Shown piece after piece: positions 1-9,400 of a stretch of DNA of 64,000 bases (positions are counted from its first letter, which is position 1; each line of letters opens with the position of its first letter). The notes beneath the pieces are model-generated. The model ran no database searches, had not been told where the DNA came from, and was given only the letters and a program-made list of their open reading frames with translations. The position numbers and the translations under genes were made by a program. The DNA lies in the NCBI RefSeq assembly GCF_947077765.1, contig NZ_CAMTTF010000001.1:656818-720817 (forward strand), written 5' to 3'. Source of the DNA: Salinibacter grassmerensis. GTDB taxonomy: Bacteria > Bacteroidota > Rhodothermia > Rhodothermales > Salinibacteraceae.

Positions 1-1
1 C

Positions 2-673
2 GAGAAGGAGGTGGGGGTCGCCCTGATCGATATCGGGGGCGGGACGACCGACATTGCCGTCTTCGAGGACCACACGATCCGCCACACGGCCGTCATCGCG
101 GTGGCCGGCGACAAGGTGACCGACGACATCCGAAAAGGCCTCGGCGTAATGCGGGACCAGGCCGAGCAGCTGAAGCGACAGTTCGGCGTGGCCCTCGCTG
201 GGGAGGCGGACTCGGACGAGAAAATCGAGATTCCCGGCATCGGCGGGCGGGACGAGAAGACGATTGGGCGCGACGCCCTCGCCCAGATCATCCAGCCACG
301 CCTGGAAGAGATTCTGGAGATCGCGGCGATGGAAATCAAGCGCAGCGGCTACGGGCGGCACCTGGGCGTCGGCGCCGTGCTGACCGGGGGCGGGGCGCTG
401 GTCCCCTACACCGATGAACTGGCCGCCGAGGTGCTCGGCATGGAGGCCCGTGTGGGGCGCCCCATGGGCCTGAGCGGCGGGCTCGTGGAGGAAGTGAGCG
501 ACCCGAAATTTTCGACTGGGGTGGGCCTCGTCCTCTACGGCATGCGCCCTGAGATTATCGGCGGCACCACGCTCTCCGAGGAGGTGCGTTCCCATCAGAA
601 CGGGCAGGCCGGTGGGGAAACGCTCATGGCCCGCATCGCCAACCGCATGAAAGCCTGGTTCGACGAATTGTAA
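2..673 (+). CDS. ftsA: Cell division protein FtsA, C-terminal part (5' end outside the window)
   Basis: FtsA is the actin-like membrane anchor that ties FtsZ filaments to the inner membrane at the division site. The visible part starts inside the second ATPase subdomain. The phosphate-binding motif DIGGGTTDIAVF lies at about the tenth visible residue, and the adenosine-side motif LTGGGALVPY is present near residue 124. The protein ends with a short amphipathic helix (ARIANRMKAWFDEL), the usual FtsA membrane-targeting tail. The frame is open to the left edge, so the GTG at position 11 is internal, not a start. ftsZ follows after 215 bases on the same strand, the classical order of the division cluster. 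Confidence 0.95.
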   Translation, partial: EKEVGVALIDIGGGTTDIAVFEDHTIRHTAVIAVAGDKVTDDIRKGLGVMRDQAEQLKRQFGVALAGEADSDEKIEIPGIGGRDEKTIGRDALAQIIQPRLEEILEIAAMEIKRSGYGRHLGVGAVLTGGGALVPYTDELAAEVLGMEARVGRPMGLSGGLVEEVSDPKFSTGVGLVLYGMRPEIIGGTTLSEEVRSHQNGQAGGETLMARIANRMKAWFDEL

Positions 674-888
674 ATCGACGACGACGGGCACGGTGCAGGA
701 CGGAGCGGTCCCTCGTTCCGCCAACCCTCACGCACACCGCTCGCCCTCCACATTCAGACCTTCACTCCCCAATTAGCTAGCACAAGACCACTTCGACAGG
801 CCGGCACGCACGCGCTTGGAGCCGCTCACTTCAGGCCCGCCGGGCTGTACTCTCATACTCTCAAAACCACAGACCCACTGGAGGGACC
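674..888 (+). promoter_or_regulatory. ftsA-ftsZ intergenic region with ftsZ ribosome binding site
   Basis: These 215 bases between ftsA and ftsZ hold no credible reading frame. The sequence just before the ftsZ start has GGAGGG three bases upstream of the ATG, a Shine-Dalgarno-like site. This is unusual here, because most starts in the window lack one. A separate ftsZ promoter could lie in this gap, but no hexamer pair is convincing. Confidence 0.45.
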
Positions 889-2211
889 ATGGACCAAGAC
901 TTTAGCTCAAAATTTTCGTTCGACGACGCCGCGAATGAGGAAGCCAAGATCTGCGTCGTCGGGGTCGGCGGCGGAGGCGGCAACGCCATCAACAACATGG
1001 TGCAGAAAGGCATCCACGGCAGCGTCGAGTTTATCGCCGTCAACACCGACTCCCAGGCGCTCAACGAGAATCGCGCGCCCCAGAAAATCCAGGCGGGCGA
1101 GGACTTGACCAGCGGCCTTGGGGCCGGGGCGCGGCCGAGCGTCGGCGCCGAGGCCATCGAAGAAAGCAGTGAAGAAGTCCGGCAGGCCCTCGAAGGCTAC
1201 GACATGGCCTTCATCACGGCCGGAATGGGGGGCGGCACCGGCACCGGCGGCGCGCCCGTGGTGGCGGCCATCGCCCGCAGCCTCGACATCCTGACCGTCG
1301 CCATCGTCACCAAGCCCTTCGACTGCGAGGGATCGCGGCGCATGAACACGGCGCTCGAGGGGATCGAGCTGCTGCGCGAGAACGTCGACACGCTCATTGT
1401 CATCCCCAACGAGCGACTGCTCGACATTGCCGACCCGGACACGAGCCTCATCGAGGCGTTCGAAAAGGCCGATGAGGTGCTCTACAACGCCACCCGCGGC
1501 ATCAGCGACCTGATTACGGTCCACGGCCTGATCAACCTTGACTTTGCCGACGTGCAGACGACGATGAAGGACGGCGGCACGGCCCTGATGGGCTCGGCCA
1601 CGGCCACCGGCGAGAACCGCTCGGAGAAGGCCGCCGTGCAGGCCATCAGCAGTCCGCTGCTCGACGGCCTCTCCATCGCCGGTGCCACCAACGTGCTCGT
1701 CAACATCACCAGCGGCCCGTCGCTCGGCATTCGCGAGGCCACACAGGCCACGAGCGTCATTCAAAAGGAGGCCGGCGAGGACGTGGAGGTCATCTTCGGG
1801 ACCGTCATCGAGGAGGACATCGAGGACAAGCTCCGCGTGACCGTCATCGCCACGGGCTTCGACCGCGACGAAGAGCCGGAGGACGACGGCGACGACGGGC
1901 GGCGCACGGTACCGCTCGAGGATCAGGGTGAGGACGACGACCCGGCGGACTACAAGGGCGAAACCAATCTCCGCCAGCTCGACACGCCGGCCTATGAGCG
2001 CCGCAACGCGCCCCTTCGTTCAGAGCCGTCGGAGGACGAGCCGAGCGAGGAGACGGACGGAGAGGGGGAAGAGGACAACCCCAACATTCGCCGATTGGAG
2101 GCTGACGACCTGAACGAGCGGACGGATCGCGACGAGCGCTCCCGCTCCGACGACGAGGAACCCGACGACGACACCGACACGCCCGCGTTCCTCCGCAAGA
2201 TGATGGACTGA
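889..2211 (+). CDS. ftsZ: Cell division GTPase FtsZ
   Basis: Tubulin-like GTPase that polymerises into the cytokinetic ring. The N-terminal glycine-rich nucleotide site (VVGVGGGGGNAINNM) begins near residue 20, and the tubulin signature GGGTGTGGAPVVA lies near residue 113. The globular part ends about residue 322. After it comes an unusually long and acidic linker of about 105 residues, dominated by Asp and Glu, and then the conserved C-terminal peptide DTPAFLRKMMD that binds FtsA. The total of 440 residues is longer than the usual 380-400 because of the linker, which fits a salt-in halophile. The ATG at 889 is supported by the GGAGGG just upstream and by the downstream match to the family N-terminus. 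It follows ftsA and is probably cotranscribed with it. Confidence 0.97.
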   Translation: MDQDFSSKFSFDDAANEEAKICVVGVGGGGGNAINNMVQKGIHGSVEFIAVNTDSQALNENRAPQKIQAGEDLTSGLGAGARPSVGAEAIEESSEEVRQALEGYDMAFITAGMGGGTGTGGAPVVAAIARSLDILTVAIVTKPFDCEGSRRMNTALEGIELLRENVDTLIVIPNERLLDIADPDTSLIEAFEKADEVLYNATRGISDLITVHGLINLDFADVQTTMKDGGTALMGSATATGENRSEKAAVQAISSPLLDGLSIAGATNVLVNITSGPSLGIREATQATSVIQKEAGEDVEVIFGTVIEEDIEDKLRVTVIATGFDRDEEPEDDGDDGRRTVPLEDQGEDDDPADYKGETNLRQLDTPAYERRNAPLRSEPSEDEPSEETDGEGEEDNPNIRRLEADDLNERTDRDERSRSDDEEPDDDTDTPAFLRKMMD

Positions 2212-2342
2212 GACACTGGACTACGTAGCATTGAGACTACGTAGCGTTGACGTGTGTGCGTTGAGTGTCGATCTGGGACAGACCGCTGCAAACCACGATG
2301 CGATCCCCCATGCTTTTTTCGAACGCCGACACTCGACCGCAT

Positions 2343-2367
2343 AAAAAAGTGGGCCCTCCAGCCCCAC
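2343..2367 (-). terminator. Rho-independent terminator for the subtilase transcript (minus strand)
   Basis: Read on the minus strand, a GTGGG/CCCAC stem with a nine-base loop is followed at once by six T residues (2348 down to 2343). It lies about 320 bases beyond the subtilase stop codon. It would end that transcript, or a minus-strand small RNA from this stretch. Confidence 0.65.
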
Positions 2368-2547
2368 CACAGGTCGTTCGGTGCCACGGCGGGGCACTGC
2401 CCTCATTCTGGGCAGGCCCGGTCCTGTCGGGTCTCAGCCCGCCGTCCACCCGGACACCTGATCGCAGCGTTTGAGCAGCGCTGCGGTGCTGTGGTTGTGC
2501 ACGAGAGGCCCCGAGAATTCCCCGGTGGCTTCTGTGTTGCACGCGAG

Positions 2548-2582
2548 AGCCACGCCCGGCCCTGCGCCGGCGCGTGGCTTTT
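2548..2582 (+). terminator. Rho-independent terminator downstream of ftsZ (plus strand)
   Basis: An eight-base-pair stem AGCCACGC/GCGTGGCT is continued by an inner CCGGC/GCCGG stem with a five-base loop, and a TTTT tract follows. This is the strongest terminator seen in the window. It lies about 335 bases after the ftsZ stop codon, so it ends either a long ftsZ 3' untranslated region or a separate plus-strand RNA. Confidence 0.75.
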
Positions 2583-2684
2583 CGTGTTTGATGGGGGCGA
2601 TGGGCGGTCAAGGAGAAGCCCGAGCCCATCTTGCGGAGCGCCCGCTCGCGAGAGAGCGCTTGCCCCAAACGAGTCGGCGTGCCC

Positions 2685-4373
2685 CTACTGCGCGGCGACC
2701 CTGTCGGCGGCCCGCCGGAGGGCCGCACGGGCGTTCACGATGGCGCCGGTGTCGGAGAGCGTGCCGAACGGCACGGTCTCGCCGTCGCCGGGACGAGCGA
2801 CCGGTCGGTCCCGGTAGGACGTTGCCGTCTCGAGGATGATGTTTCGGACATCCGTGGCGGGCAGGGACGGGTAGTGGGCCATGATCAGGGCGGCGAGGCC
2901 GCTCACCATAGGGGCCGCCATGCTCGTTCCGTCGTTGCGGTCGTACGCGTCGCCGGGGACGGTGGAGTAGATGGAGTGCCCGGGCGCAAAGACGTCCACG
3001 CGCTCGGCGCCATAGTTGCTGAACGAGGCGGCCAGCTTCTCACCTCCTTTCCAGGAGGAGGCACCGACTTCGATCCACCGTTGCGCCTGGCCGCCGCCTG
3101 CGTAGTAGGGTGACGGGAAGTTGTCGGTCGAGTCGACGTTGGCCCCATCGTTTCCGGCGGCGTGGACCATCAGGACGCCCATCGAGTCGGCGTACTGTAC
3201 GGCGGCATCGACCACGTCTTTGTGCGGCGAGTACGACTTGCCGAAGCTCATGTTGATCACGTCGGCCCCGTTGTCGACCGCGTAGCGAATCGCGTTGGCG
3301 ACGTCCTTGTCGCGCTCGTCTCCGTTCGGCACCGCACGGACGGACATGAGGCGGACGCCCCGGGCGACGCCGTCGACGCCGATTGAATTGTCGCGGGTGG
3401 CCCCAATGATGCCCGCTACGTGCGTGCCGTGTCCGGGGTCGGGGCCCTCCGCGTCCCCGTTTCCGTACCGCCGTTCGGTCTTGTTCGCGTAGTCGTCGCC
3501 CACGATGGACCGCGGGTTAAAATCGGGGTTGTAGTTGTACTCGACCTGACGCTCCAGCTGGTTTTTGTACTCCTTGAGGTCGGAGGGGGAGAGGTCTTGG
3601 TCGTAGAAGTATTGGAGGGTCTGCTGAGCCCGGCGCACGTCCTGGCGGGGACTCGCTACCGACCGGACGGCCGACTGGGTGAGGCTGTCGGTGTCGAGGT
3701 GGGACTTCAACACGTCCACGGACGCCTGCACGGCCTTCTGGGCCTTCCCAACGCTCGCGAGCCGCTTGCGGGCCTCGCGCCGCTTCTTCTGAAACGCGCG
3801 CTTGATTTCCTGATACCGCCGGTACGAGTCCCGAGCGTCGGGGCCGATGCTCGCCGAGTCGACCCCGGCGAAGCGCTCCTGAAGATTCACGTAGATCCGG
3901 GTCAGCTCGTACGTGTCCTGCTCCACGTTCTTGCCGTTGGGCCCCCCAATGAAGTTCCACCCGTGCACGTCGTCGACGTAGCCGTTGCCGTCGTCGTCGA
4001 CGCCGTTGCCGGGAGTCTCGTCGGCGTTGGTCCACGTCGTGGCCGCGAGGTCTTCATGGTCAATGTCGAGGCCGGAGTCGATGACGGCGACCTGGACGGT
4101 ATCCTGCGGCGCTCGGCCCTGGAGCACCTCCTGGTAGGCCGCCCGGGTGTCAAGGCCGGGGCCGCTTCGTGGGACGCGATCGAGGTGGTACCAGTCCCGC
4201 GGGGCGCGAGAGGGAGCCGGTGGGGCGGTTGCCTTAGTGGCCGTATCCGGGTCCGCCGAGCTCGATACCGCGGTGGTGTCGGACGCCGGCGACGTGCTGG
4301 AGGGGCGGGTTCCGGCGCAACCAGCCAGCAGGAGGGCCAGAACGAGTGTTGAAAGGGTCGTTGCGGGCTTCAT
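2685..4373 (-). CDS. Subtilisin-family (S8) serine protease, predicted lipoprotein
   Basis: Secreted serine protease of 562 residues. The N-terminus is a lipoprotein signal peptide with lipobox LAGC (Cys19), so the mature enzyme is probably lipid-anchored and faces the periplasm or the cell surface. A low-complexity Ser/Thr/Ala linker follows to about residue 55. The catalytic triad reads Asp99 (VAVIDSGLDIDH), His315 (GHGTHVAG) and Ser484 (GTSMAAPMVSG), with Asn408 in AAGND as the oxyanion residue. The gap of over 200 residues between Asp and His is much longer than in subtilisin. It holds a charged Lys/Arg-rich helical segment at about 185-285 that may act as a built-in regulatory or substrate-binding insertion. 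The gene is convergent with ftsZ, and the next upstream gene on the same strand lies 39 bases away. Confidence 0.93.
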   Translation of the reverse strand: MKPATTLSTLVLALLLAGCAGTRPSSTSPASDTTAVSSSADPDTATKATAPPAPSRAPRDWYHLDRVPRSGPGLDTRAAYQEVLQGRAPQDTVQVAVIDSGLDIDHEDLAATTWTNADETPGNGVDDDGNGYVDDVHGWNFIGGPNGKNVEQDTYELTRIYVNLQERFAGVDSASIGPDARDSYRRYQEIKRAFQKKRREARKRLASVGKAQKAVQASVDVLKSHLDTDSLTQSAVRSVASPRQDVRRAQQTLQYFYDQDLSPSDLKEYKNQLERQVEYNYNPDFNPRSIVGDDYANKTERRYGNGDAEGPDPGHGTHVAGIIGATRDNSIGVDGVARGVRLMSVRAVPNGDERDKDVANAIRYAVDNGADVINMSFGKSYSPHKDVVDAAVQYADSMGVLMVHAAGNDGANVDSTDNFPSPYYAGGGQAQRWIEVGASSWKGGEKLAASFSNYGAERVDVFAPGHSIYSTVPGDAYDRNDGTSMAAPMVSGLAALIMAHYPSLPATDVRNIILETATSYRDRPVARPGDGETVPFGTLSDTGAIVNARAALRRAADRVAAQ

Positions 4374-4412
4374 GGAGGGGAAGGTCCTGAAGAAATGAAG
4401 GGCAAGGGAGGA

Positions 4413-5003
4413 CTACGCGACAATTGGGCCCTGGAGGTCGCGCTTCAGTTCGGGCGGGAGCCCAAGGTGCTCGTCGCGGAAGCCGCCCAGGTCGTCGAGC
4501 GTTTCGCTGGAGAGACGCTGCACGAGGGCGTCGATCGCGGGGCCGCCCATCAAGAGGGGGAGGTGGGTAAGCAGCAGCTCGTCCCCCTGACAGTGCGCGA
4601 TGACCTGATACTCCTCGAGCTCCTCCCGGGGCGTGCCGTGCACCACACACTGGCGCGTCCAGTCGGCCGGGTCCTGTGAGTCGGTGTCAAGGAGCCGCCC
4701 AGTGCGAGCGGCCAGGTCCACGTGCTCGGACAGGTACGCCTGGCACCGGCGCTTCGAGGGGTCGGAAAAGGACTGCCGCATTTCGGTGTGGCAGTCCATG
4801 CAGATGGCGTACTCGAAGACGGTCTCCTGCACGTCGTAGGCCTCGTACTGGCGATAGCCCTTTTCGATCAGGTACTCGGTGGGCCCTTCCAGCAGGGGCG
4901 CATCGCAGGCGAGGCACGTGGCGATCGGGGCCTCGGTCTCGGTGGAGTAAAGAGACTCGGGAATGGGAATCCGTTCGGGAAGCACAGTCGAGGCCCGGTG
5001 CAT
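4413..5003 (-). CDS. Small zinc-ribbon protein of unknown function
   Basis: A 196-residue soluble protein that I do not recognise. Two CxxC pairs (CLAC at 30-33 and CMDC at 68-71) sit 34 residues apart and probably bind one zinc ion. Three more cysteines and several acidic patches follow, and there is no signal peptide or membrane segment. The frame extends upstream to 5264, but that part reads as low-quality sequence and overlaps the divergent glycosyltransferase start, so the ATG at 5003 is chosen. It stands 39 bases upstream of the subtilase on the same strand and may share its transcript. A nucleic-acid-binding or chaperone-like role is possible but is not shown by the sequence. Confidence 0.7.
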   Translation of the reverse strand: MHRASTVLPERIPIPESLYSTETEAPIATCLACDAPLLEGPTEYLIEKGYRQYEAYDVQETVFEYAICMDCHTEMRQSFSDPSKRRCQAYLSEHVDLAARTGRLLDTDSQDPADWTRQCVVHGTPREELEEYQVIAHCQGDELLLTHLPLLMGGPAIDALVQRLSSETLDDLGGFRDEHLGLPPELKRDLQGPIVA

Positions 5004-5226
5004 GGGGGAGCGTACGAGGACACCGCCTCTCTCCAAGGCAGTGCCCCTTGTAAATGCGAGTGCTTGGGAAGGTTCAGTTTTGCCCTTCACGCCGCTCCGA
5101 ATTGCGCCCAGTGCATCTCGTTGGAAAGGGCTAAACGCCAGGGCCTCTATCCGAACACCGACCAGGCCGCGGTGTATCTTCATCGTGTGATCATTGTTCA
5201 GGTCCAAAATAAACCGTTCCACTTTC

Positions 5227-6396
5227 GTGCACGTCCTCGTGGTTCCGTCTTGGTATCCCACCACGGAGGCGCCGCTGGACGGAATTTACTTTGCGGAGCA
5301 GGCCCGCTGCCTGCAGGCACACGGGATGGACGTAGGGGTGGTGTATCCGGAGCACCAGAGCCTGCGTCGACTCGCGGCCACGACCTTCGGGCACAAGCAC
5401 TTCCAGACGGAATGGACGACGGACCACGGCATCCCAACGCTCCGCCGGTACGGATGGAACGTATGGTGGCAGGTTCCCCCTGGTCTGCGGTGCCGAATCG
5501 GCAGTGCCGTGCGCCTCGCGCGCAAGTACGTGGACCGACGCGGCGTTCCCGATGTAGTTCACGCCCACAGCGCCCGCTGGGCCGGCGCGGCCGCGGCCCG
5601 GGTGAGCGATGCGTTCGGGGTGCCGTACGTGCTAACTGAGCACTTTAGCGGCTTCCAGCGCGGGAGCATTCTGCCGTGGCGCCGGCCGCTCGTGGACCGG
5701 GGACTCCGTCAGGCGAGCGGCCTGGCGGCCGTCAGTGCGGGCCTCAAAGATGCACTCACGGGTCGAGAAGGCGTTGTGCCCCAGGACGTGGCGGTCCATC
5801 CGAATCCAGTCCGGGCTTCGTTCTTCACGCGGCCCCCCAAGGGGCGTCCGTCAGAGTCGCCGTTCCGGTTCGTGACGGTCGCCGGGCTGAACTCGCGAAA
5901 GAACATCGGTGGGCTGATCGATGCCTTCACGCAGGCCTTTGAGGCTTCGAACGGAGCGTCGCTTACCATCTTGGGCGACGGCCCGCGGCGGGCGGCGCTG
6001 GAGGCGCGAGCGCGCAGGCTTGGCGTTGAGGACCAGGTCGCTTTTCGGGGACAACAAGGCCGGTCGGGCGTGCGCGAGGCGCTTTGGGGCGCCCACGCCT
6101 TCGTGCTGCCGAGCCGGCACGAGACGTTCGGCGTGGCGCTCGTGGAGGCGATGGCGACGGGACTTCCGGTCGTCGCGACCCGGTGCGGGGGGCCCGCCGA
6201 CATTGTGACGGAGAAGACGGGCCTTCTCGTGCCCCCCGACGCTCCGGTCGCCCTGGCGGAGGCCCTCTGCACAATTCGGAACCGGTGGGGCGCGTACGAC
6301 GCTGAGTGCATCCGGGCACACGCGGTGACCCGCTACGGACCGGCCCCCTTCGTTCGGCGCACGCAATCATTCTACCGTCGTGCCCGTGCTGCCTGA
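5227..6396 (+). CDS. Glycosyltransferase family 4 (GT-B fold)
   Basis: A 389-residue cytoplasmic glycosyltransferase. The N-terminal acceptor domain begins VHVLVVPSWYPTTEAPLDG, typical of GT4 enzymes that use nucleotide sugars to extend lipid-linked or cell-surface glycans. The donor domain starts near residue 205 (FRFVTVAGLNSRKNIGGLI). The EX7E region is clear: the stretch HETFGVALVEAMATGLPVV near residue 298 gives the two glutamates. A TTG codon 33 bases upstream (5194) also opens the frame, but GTG at 5227 matches the family N-terminus better. Its stop overlaps the extended frame of the next gene, so the two are probably cotranscribed. Donor and acceptor cannot be read from sequence. Confidence 0.88.
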   Translation: MHVLVVPSWYPTTEAPLDGIYFAEQARCLQAHGMDVGVVYPEHQSLRRLAATTFGHKHFQTEWTTDHGIPTLRRYGWNVWWQVPPGLRCRIGSAVRLARKYVDRRGVPDVVHAHSARWAGAAAARVSDAFGVPYVLTEHFSGFQRGSILPWRRPLVDRGLRQASGLAAVSAGLKDALTGREGVVPQDVAVHPNPVRASFFTRPPKGRPSESPFRFVTVAGLNSRKNIGGLIDAFTQAFEASNGASLTILGDGPRRAALEARARRLGVEDQVAFRGQQGRSGVREALWGAHAFVLPSRHETFGVALVEAMATGLPVVATRCGGPADIVTEKTGLLVPPDAPVALAEALCTIRNRWGAYDAECIRAHAVTRYGPAPFVRRTQSFYRRARAA

Positions 6397-6430
6397 TCGG
6401 GGCGACCTCGCTCTTTTTTCTGCTCTCGTC

Positions 6431-9400
6431 ATGGTCGACCTCCGTGGTTTCGTGTGGTGGGTGGGGTGGGGCCTCCTGTTTCTGGTGCCCGTGGCGGCCA
6501 CCGGGCAGACGAGCGACGGCTTTGATTCTGAGTGGTACGACCCGGAAGCGCCCCATCTCCAAATTAGCGTCACCACCGACGGGGTGTACCGCGTGTCGGC
6601 CAGTGCACTGACGGAGGCGCTGCCGGACGGGACGAGGCTGGCCGACATCTCCCCGAAAACCATCCGGCTCCTTGAGAACGGCGAGGAGATTCCGATCCAG
6701 ATTGAGGGAGCGGCGGACGGGACGATCGACCCGTCGGACACAATCACGTTCGTGGGGCGCCGCAACCGGGGGGCGGATGAGCTCTGGGCCTACGACGGAG
6801 AGGCCTCGGCACAGAGCAGCACCCACCGTAGCCTCTACAGCGACACGACCCACTACTGGATGACGTGGGGCGGGAGCGACGGGCGCCGGTACGCGCAGGC
6901 GGCACCGGGCGCGTCTGCCGTAACGCAGGCCCTTCGCGACACGGCGCGCATCGAGCGGGACGAGACGTATTACTTCGGGCGCCCGAGCAGCACCGGCAAT
7001 CCCCTCTACACCGAGTCGGAAGGGTACTACTGGCGCCAGTTTCGGCACAACGACACGTCGCCCCGGTCGGCCACCTACACGCTCCCGGTGGGGCGGCGTG
7101 CGGACACGGACGCGTCGCTTGACCTGCGGGTGCGGGTCGACGCCGCCTCCAGTTCGTGCCACCGTGTGGAGGTAGAGGGACGGCTCCGGCAGCCGGGCGG
7201 GTCGCGCGCCTTTGAGTCGCTCAAGACCGCGGAGTGGAAGAACCTCGCCCGGCGAACGATCGAGGCGTCCGTCGCGCAGGACCGCGTCCCCGACGGGGGA
7301 CTAGAGCTGCGCCTGACCTCCTACAACGACGGGTTTTCGGGCGATCTAAACTGTCCCCCTCCGTCCGACACCCCCAACTATGTGCTGTTCGACTGGGCGG
7401 AGGCGGCCTACACGCGTGTCCTCACGGCCCAGGGCGACGAGCAGCGCTTCGTGGTTCCGACACCCGACGCCCGAACTGTTGCCCTGACGGGACATACGGG
7501 CGACTCGGTGCGCGTGTACAGCCCCGTCGACGCCCGTCGGTACGAGGTGCCCATCGAGGAAGATACCACGTTTGTGAGAGCGAACCCGTTGGCGGCGCCG
7601 GCGCCACACTGGGCCGTGGGGGCGGACGGGTACAGGACGCCCGCCGCTATCCAGACGGACGCGTCCAGCAATTGGTCAACCCCCGACGCCCACGCGGCCG
7701 ACTACCTCCTGCTTACCACCGAGGCCCTTCGTCCCGCCGCCGAGCAGCTGGCCGACTACCGCCGGGCGCACGACGGCTATGAGGTGGAGGTGGCCCTCGT
7801 CCAGAACGTCTTCGATGAGTTCGACTATGGGCGTCCCACCCCCATCGCCATCCGGCGCTTCGTGCGGTCTACGCAGGCGTGGGCCACCGCTCCTGAGTTT
7901 CTCGCCATCTTTGCCGACGCGCAGTATCCCATCCGCGACGGCTCGGTCGACACGCTTTATCCGAAGTGGAGCGTGCCGTCGTTCGGCTACGCCCCCTCCG
8001 ACGGCTGGTTTGCCATGCAGGGCGACGGCCCCGACGACTGGTCGGAGCTTCTCGCCGTGGGGCGCATCCCGGTTCGGTCCGTGGCGCAGGGCGAGCTCTT
8101 CGTCGACAAGATCCAGACTTACGAGGCGGCGCCCCTGGAGCGGTGGCAGAAGCGCATGCTCCTCCTTGCGGGGGGCACCGACGAGGGGGAGCAGGAGGAC
8201 CTACAGGATTGGTCGAACTGGTGGGGGGAAATCGCGGCGGGCACGGCGGCGGATACTCGCGGGTACACGGGCCCTGTGCATACGGGGGCGGACACCCTTC
8301 AGTACTACAAGCGCGCGAACGATCCCCTCGACGCCAGTTTCCAGGACTCCCTGGCCGTCGACTTGGAGCGGGGCGCCGGGTGGCTCAACTACTTTGGCCA
8401 CTCCGCCGCCCAGACCTGGGAGATCGTGACGGACCCGCCCGCGGAGTTTGACAACGCCGGGCGACTGCCGGTCGTCGTGTCCCTCGGCTGTCGCACCGGC
8501 TCGTTTGCCGGGGGGCGCTTTGAGGAGAAGAGCGCGCCGTCGCTGGGGGAGCAGCTCGTCGTAGGGTCCGTGCGGCCCGACGGCACCCCGCGCGACGGGG
8601 GGCTCAACGGCGGCATCGCCCACTTTGGGGAATCGGCCCTCGGCAACCTCGTCCCCTCGGCCCGGCTCAACGACGCCCTCGTGCGGCGCGTCTTCGTCGA
8701 CACGATGCGCGTGCTCGGTGAGGCCATCCGGTCGGCCAAGGCGGAGATCGACGCCGATTTTGGCAGCAGCGACTTCTACGTGAAGCACCTCCTGCAGTAC
8801 GGGTTGATCGGAGACCCGGCTACGAACCTGGCCCTGCCCGCCAAGCCCGACCTGCACGTGTCGCCGGACCTCATCGCGACGGAGCCCACGGCCCCGGTGC
8901 CCTCCGACGAGCTCACCACCACGGTTCGGGTGCAGAATCGCGGCCTCATTCCCGCCGACAGTGTTGGCACCCGCCTAACCTGGGAGCAACCGGACGGGGG
9001 CACGACCCGCCGCACGCGCCGCCTCGACCGGTTTGCGCTCGAGCGGACGCTCTCGTTCTCGGACTCCCTAGACGAGCGCGCCATCGGCACCAATACGTTC
9101 CGCGTCACGGCCGATCCGTCGAACGAGTATAAGGAGGCGAACGAGACGAACAACACGGCTGAGCGGAGCCAGGTGGTGTTCGACGCGGGCGTCTCGCTCC
9201 TCGCCCCGAGAGACTACGGGACGGTGGAGGCTGAGCAGCCGTCACTGGAGTTTATCGTGTCCGGCCCGGCGATCGACCGGGGGGCGGTCGTCCTCCAGCT
9301 CGACACGGTGCCCGACTTCTCGTCGTCGGCCCGGCGGGAAGTGCGGCGTGCGGTGGACGGGCTGCGCGGTACGTGGAGGCCGTCCGGCCTGTCCGCCGAC

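Larger units (their letters stand above)
2212..2684. other. Non-coding region between convergent ftsZ and subtilase genes, rich in hairpins
   Basis: No frame here has a recognisable product. Just after ftsZ is a direct repeat of 15 bases with one mismatch (2220-2234 and 2236-2250), each copy holding the palindrome CTACGTAG. From about 2349 to 2582 there is a run of perfect or near-perfect hairpins: GTGGG/CCCAC, GTGCC/GGCAC, CTGCCC/GGGCAG, CCCG/CGGG and CGCAGCG/CGCTGCG (the last at about 2465-2490). The stretch is bounded by an intrinsic terminator on each strand. It is either the shared 3' untranslated region of the two genes or a structured small RNA. I found no match to conserved cores of RNase P RNA, tmRNA or SRP RNA, judged by eye. 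Confidence 0.5.

Noticed and set aside
907-1764. Long open frame antisense to ftsZ
   Set aside because: It mirrors the codon pattern of ftsZ on the other strand, as usual in GC-rich DNA, and its translation is Arg/Gly/His-rich with no domain.
2331-2582. Possible TPP riboswitch or 6S RNA
   Set aside because: A CTGAGA word occurs on the minus strand, but the second conserved TPP segment is missing, and the 5' and 3' ends do not close a 6S-like rod. Only a generic structured region is claimed.
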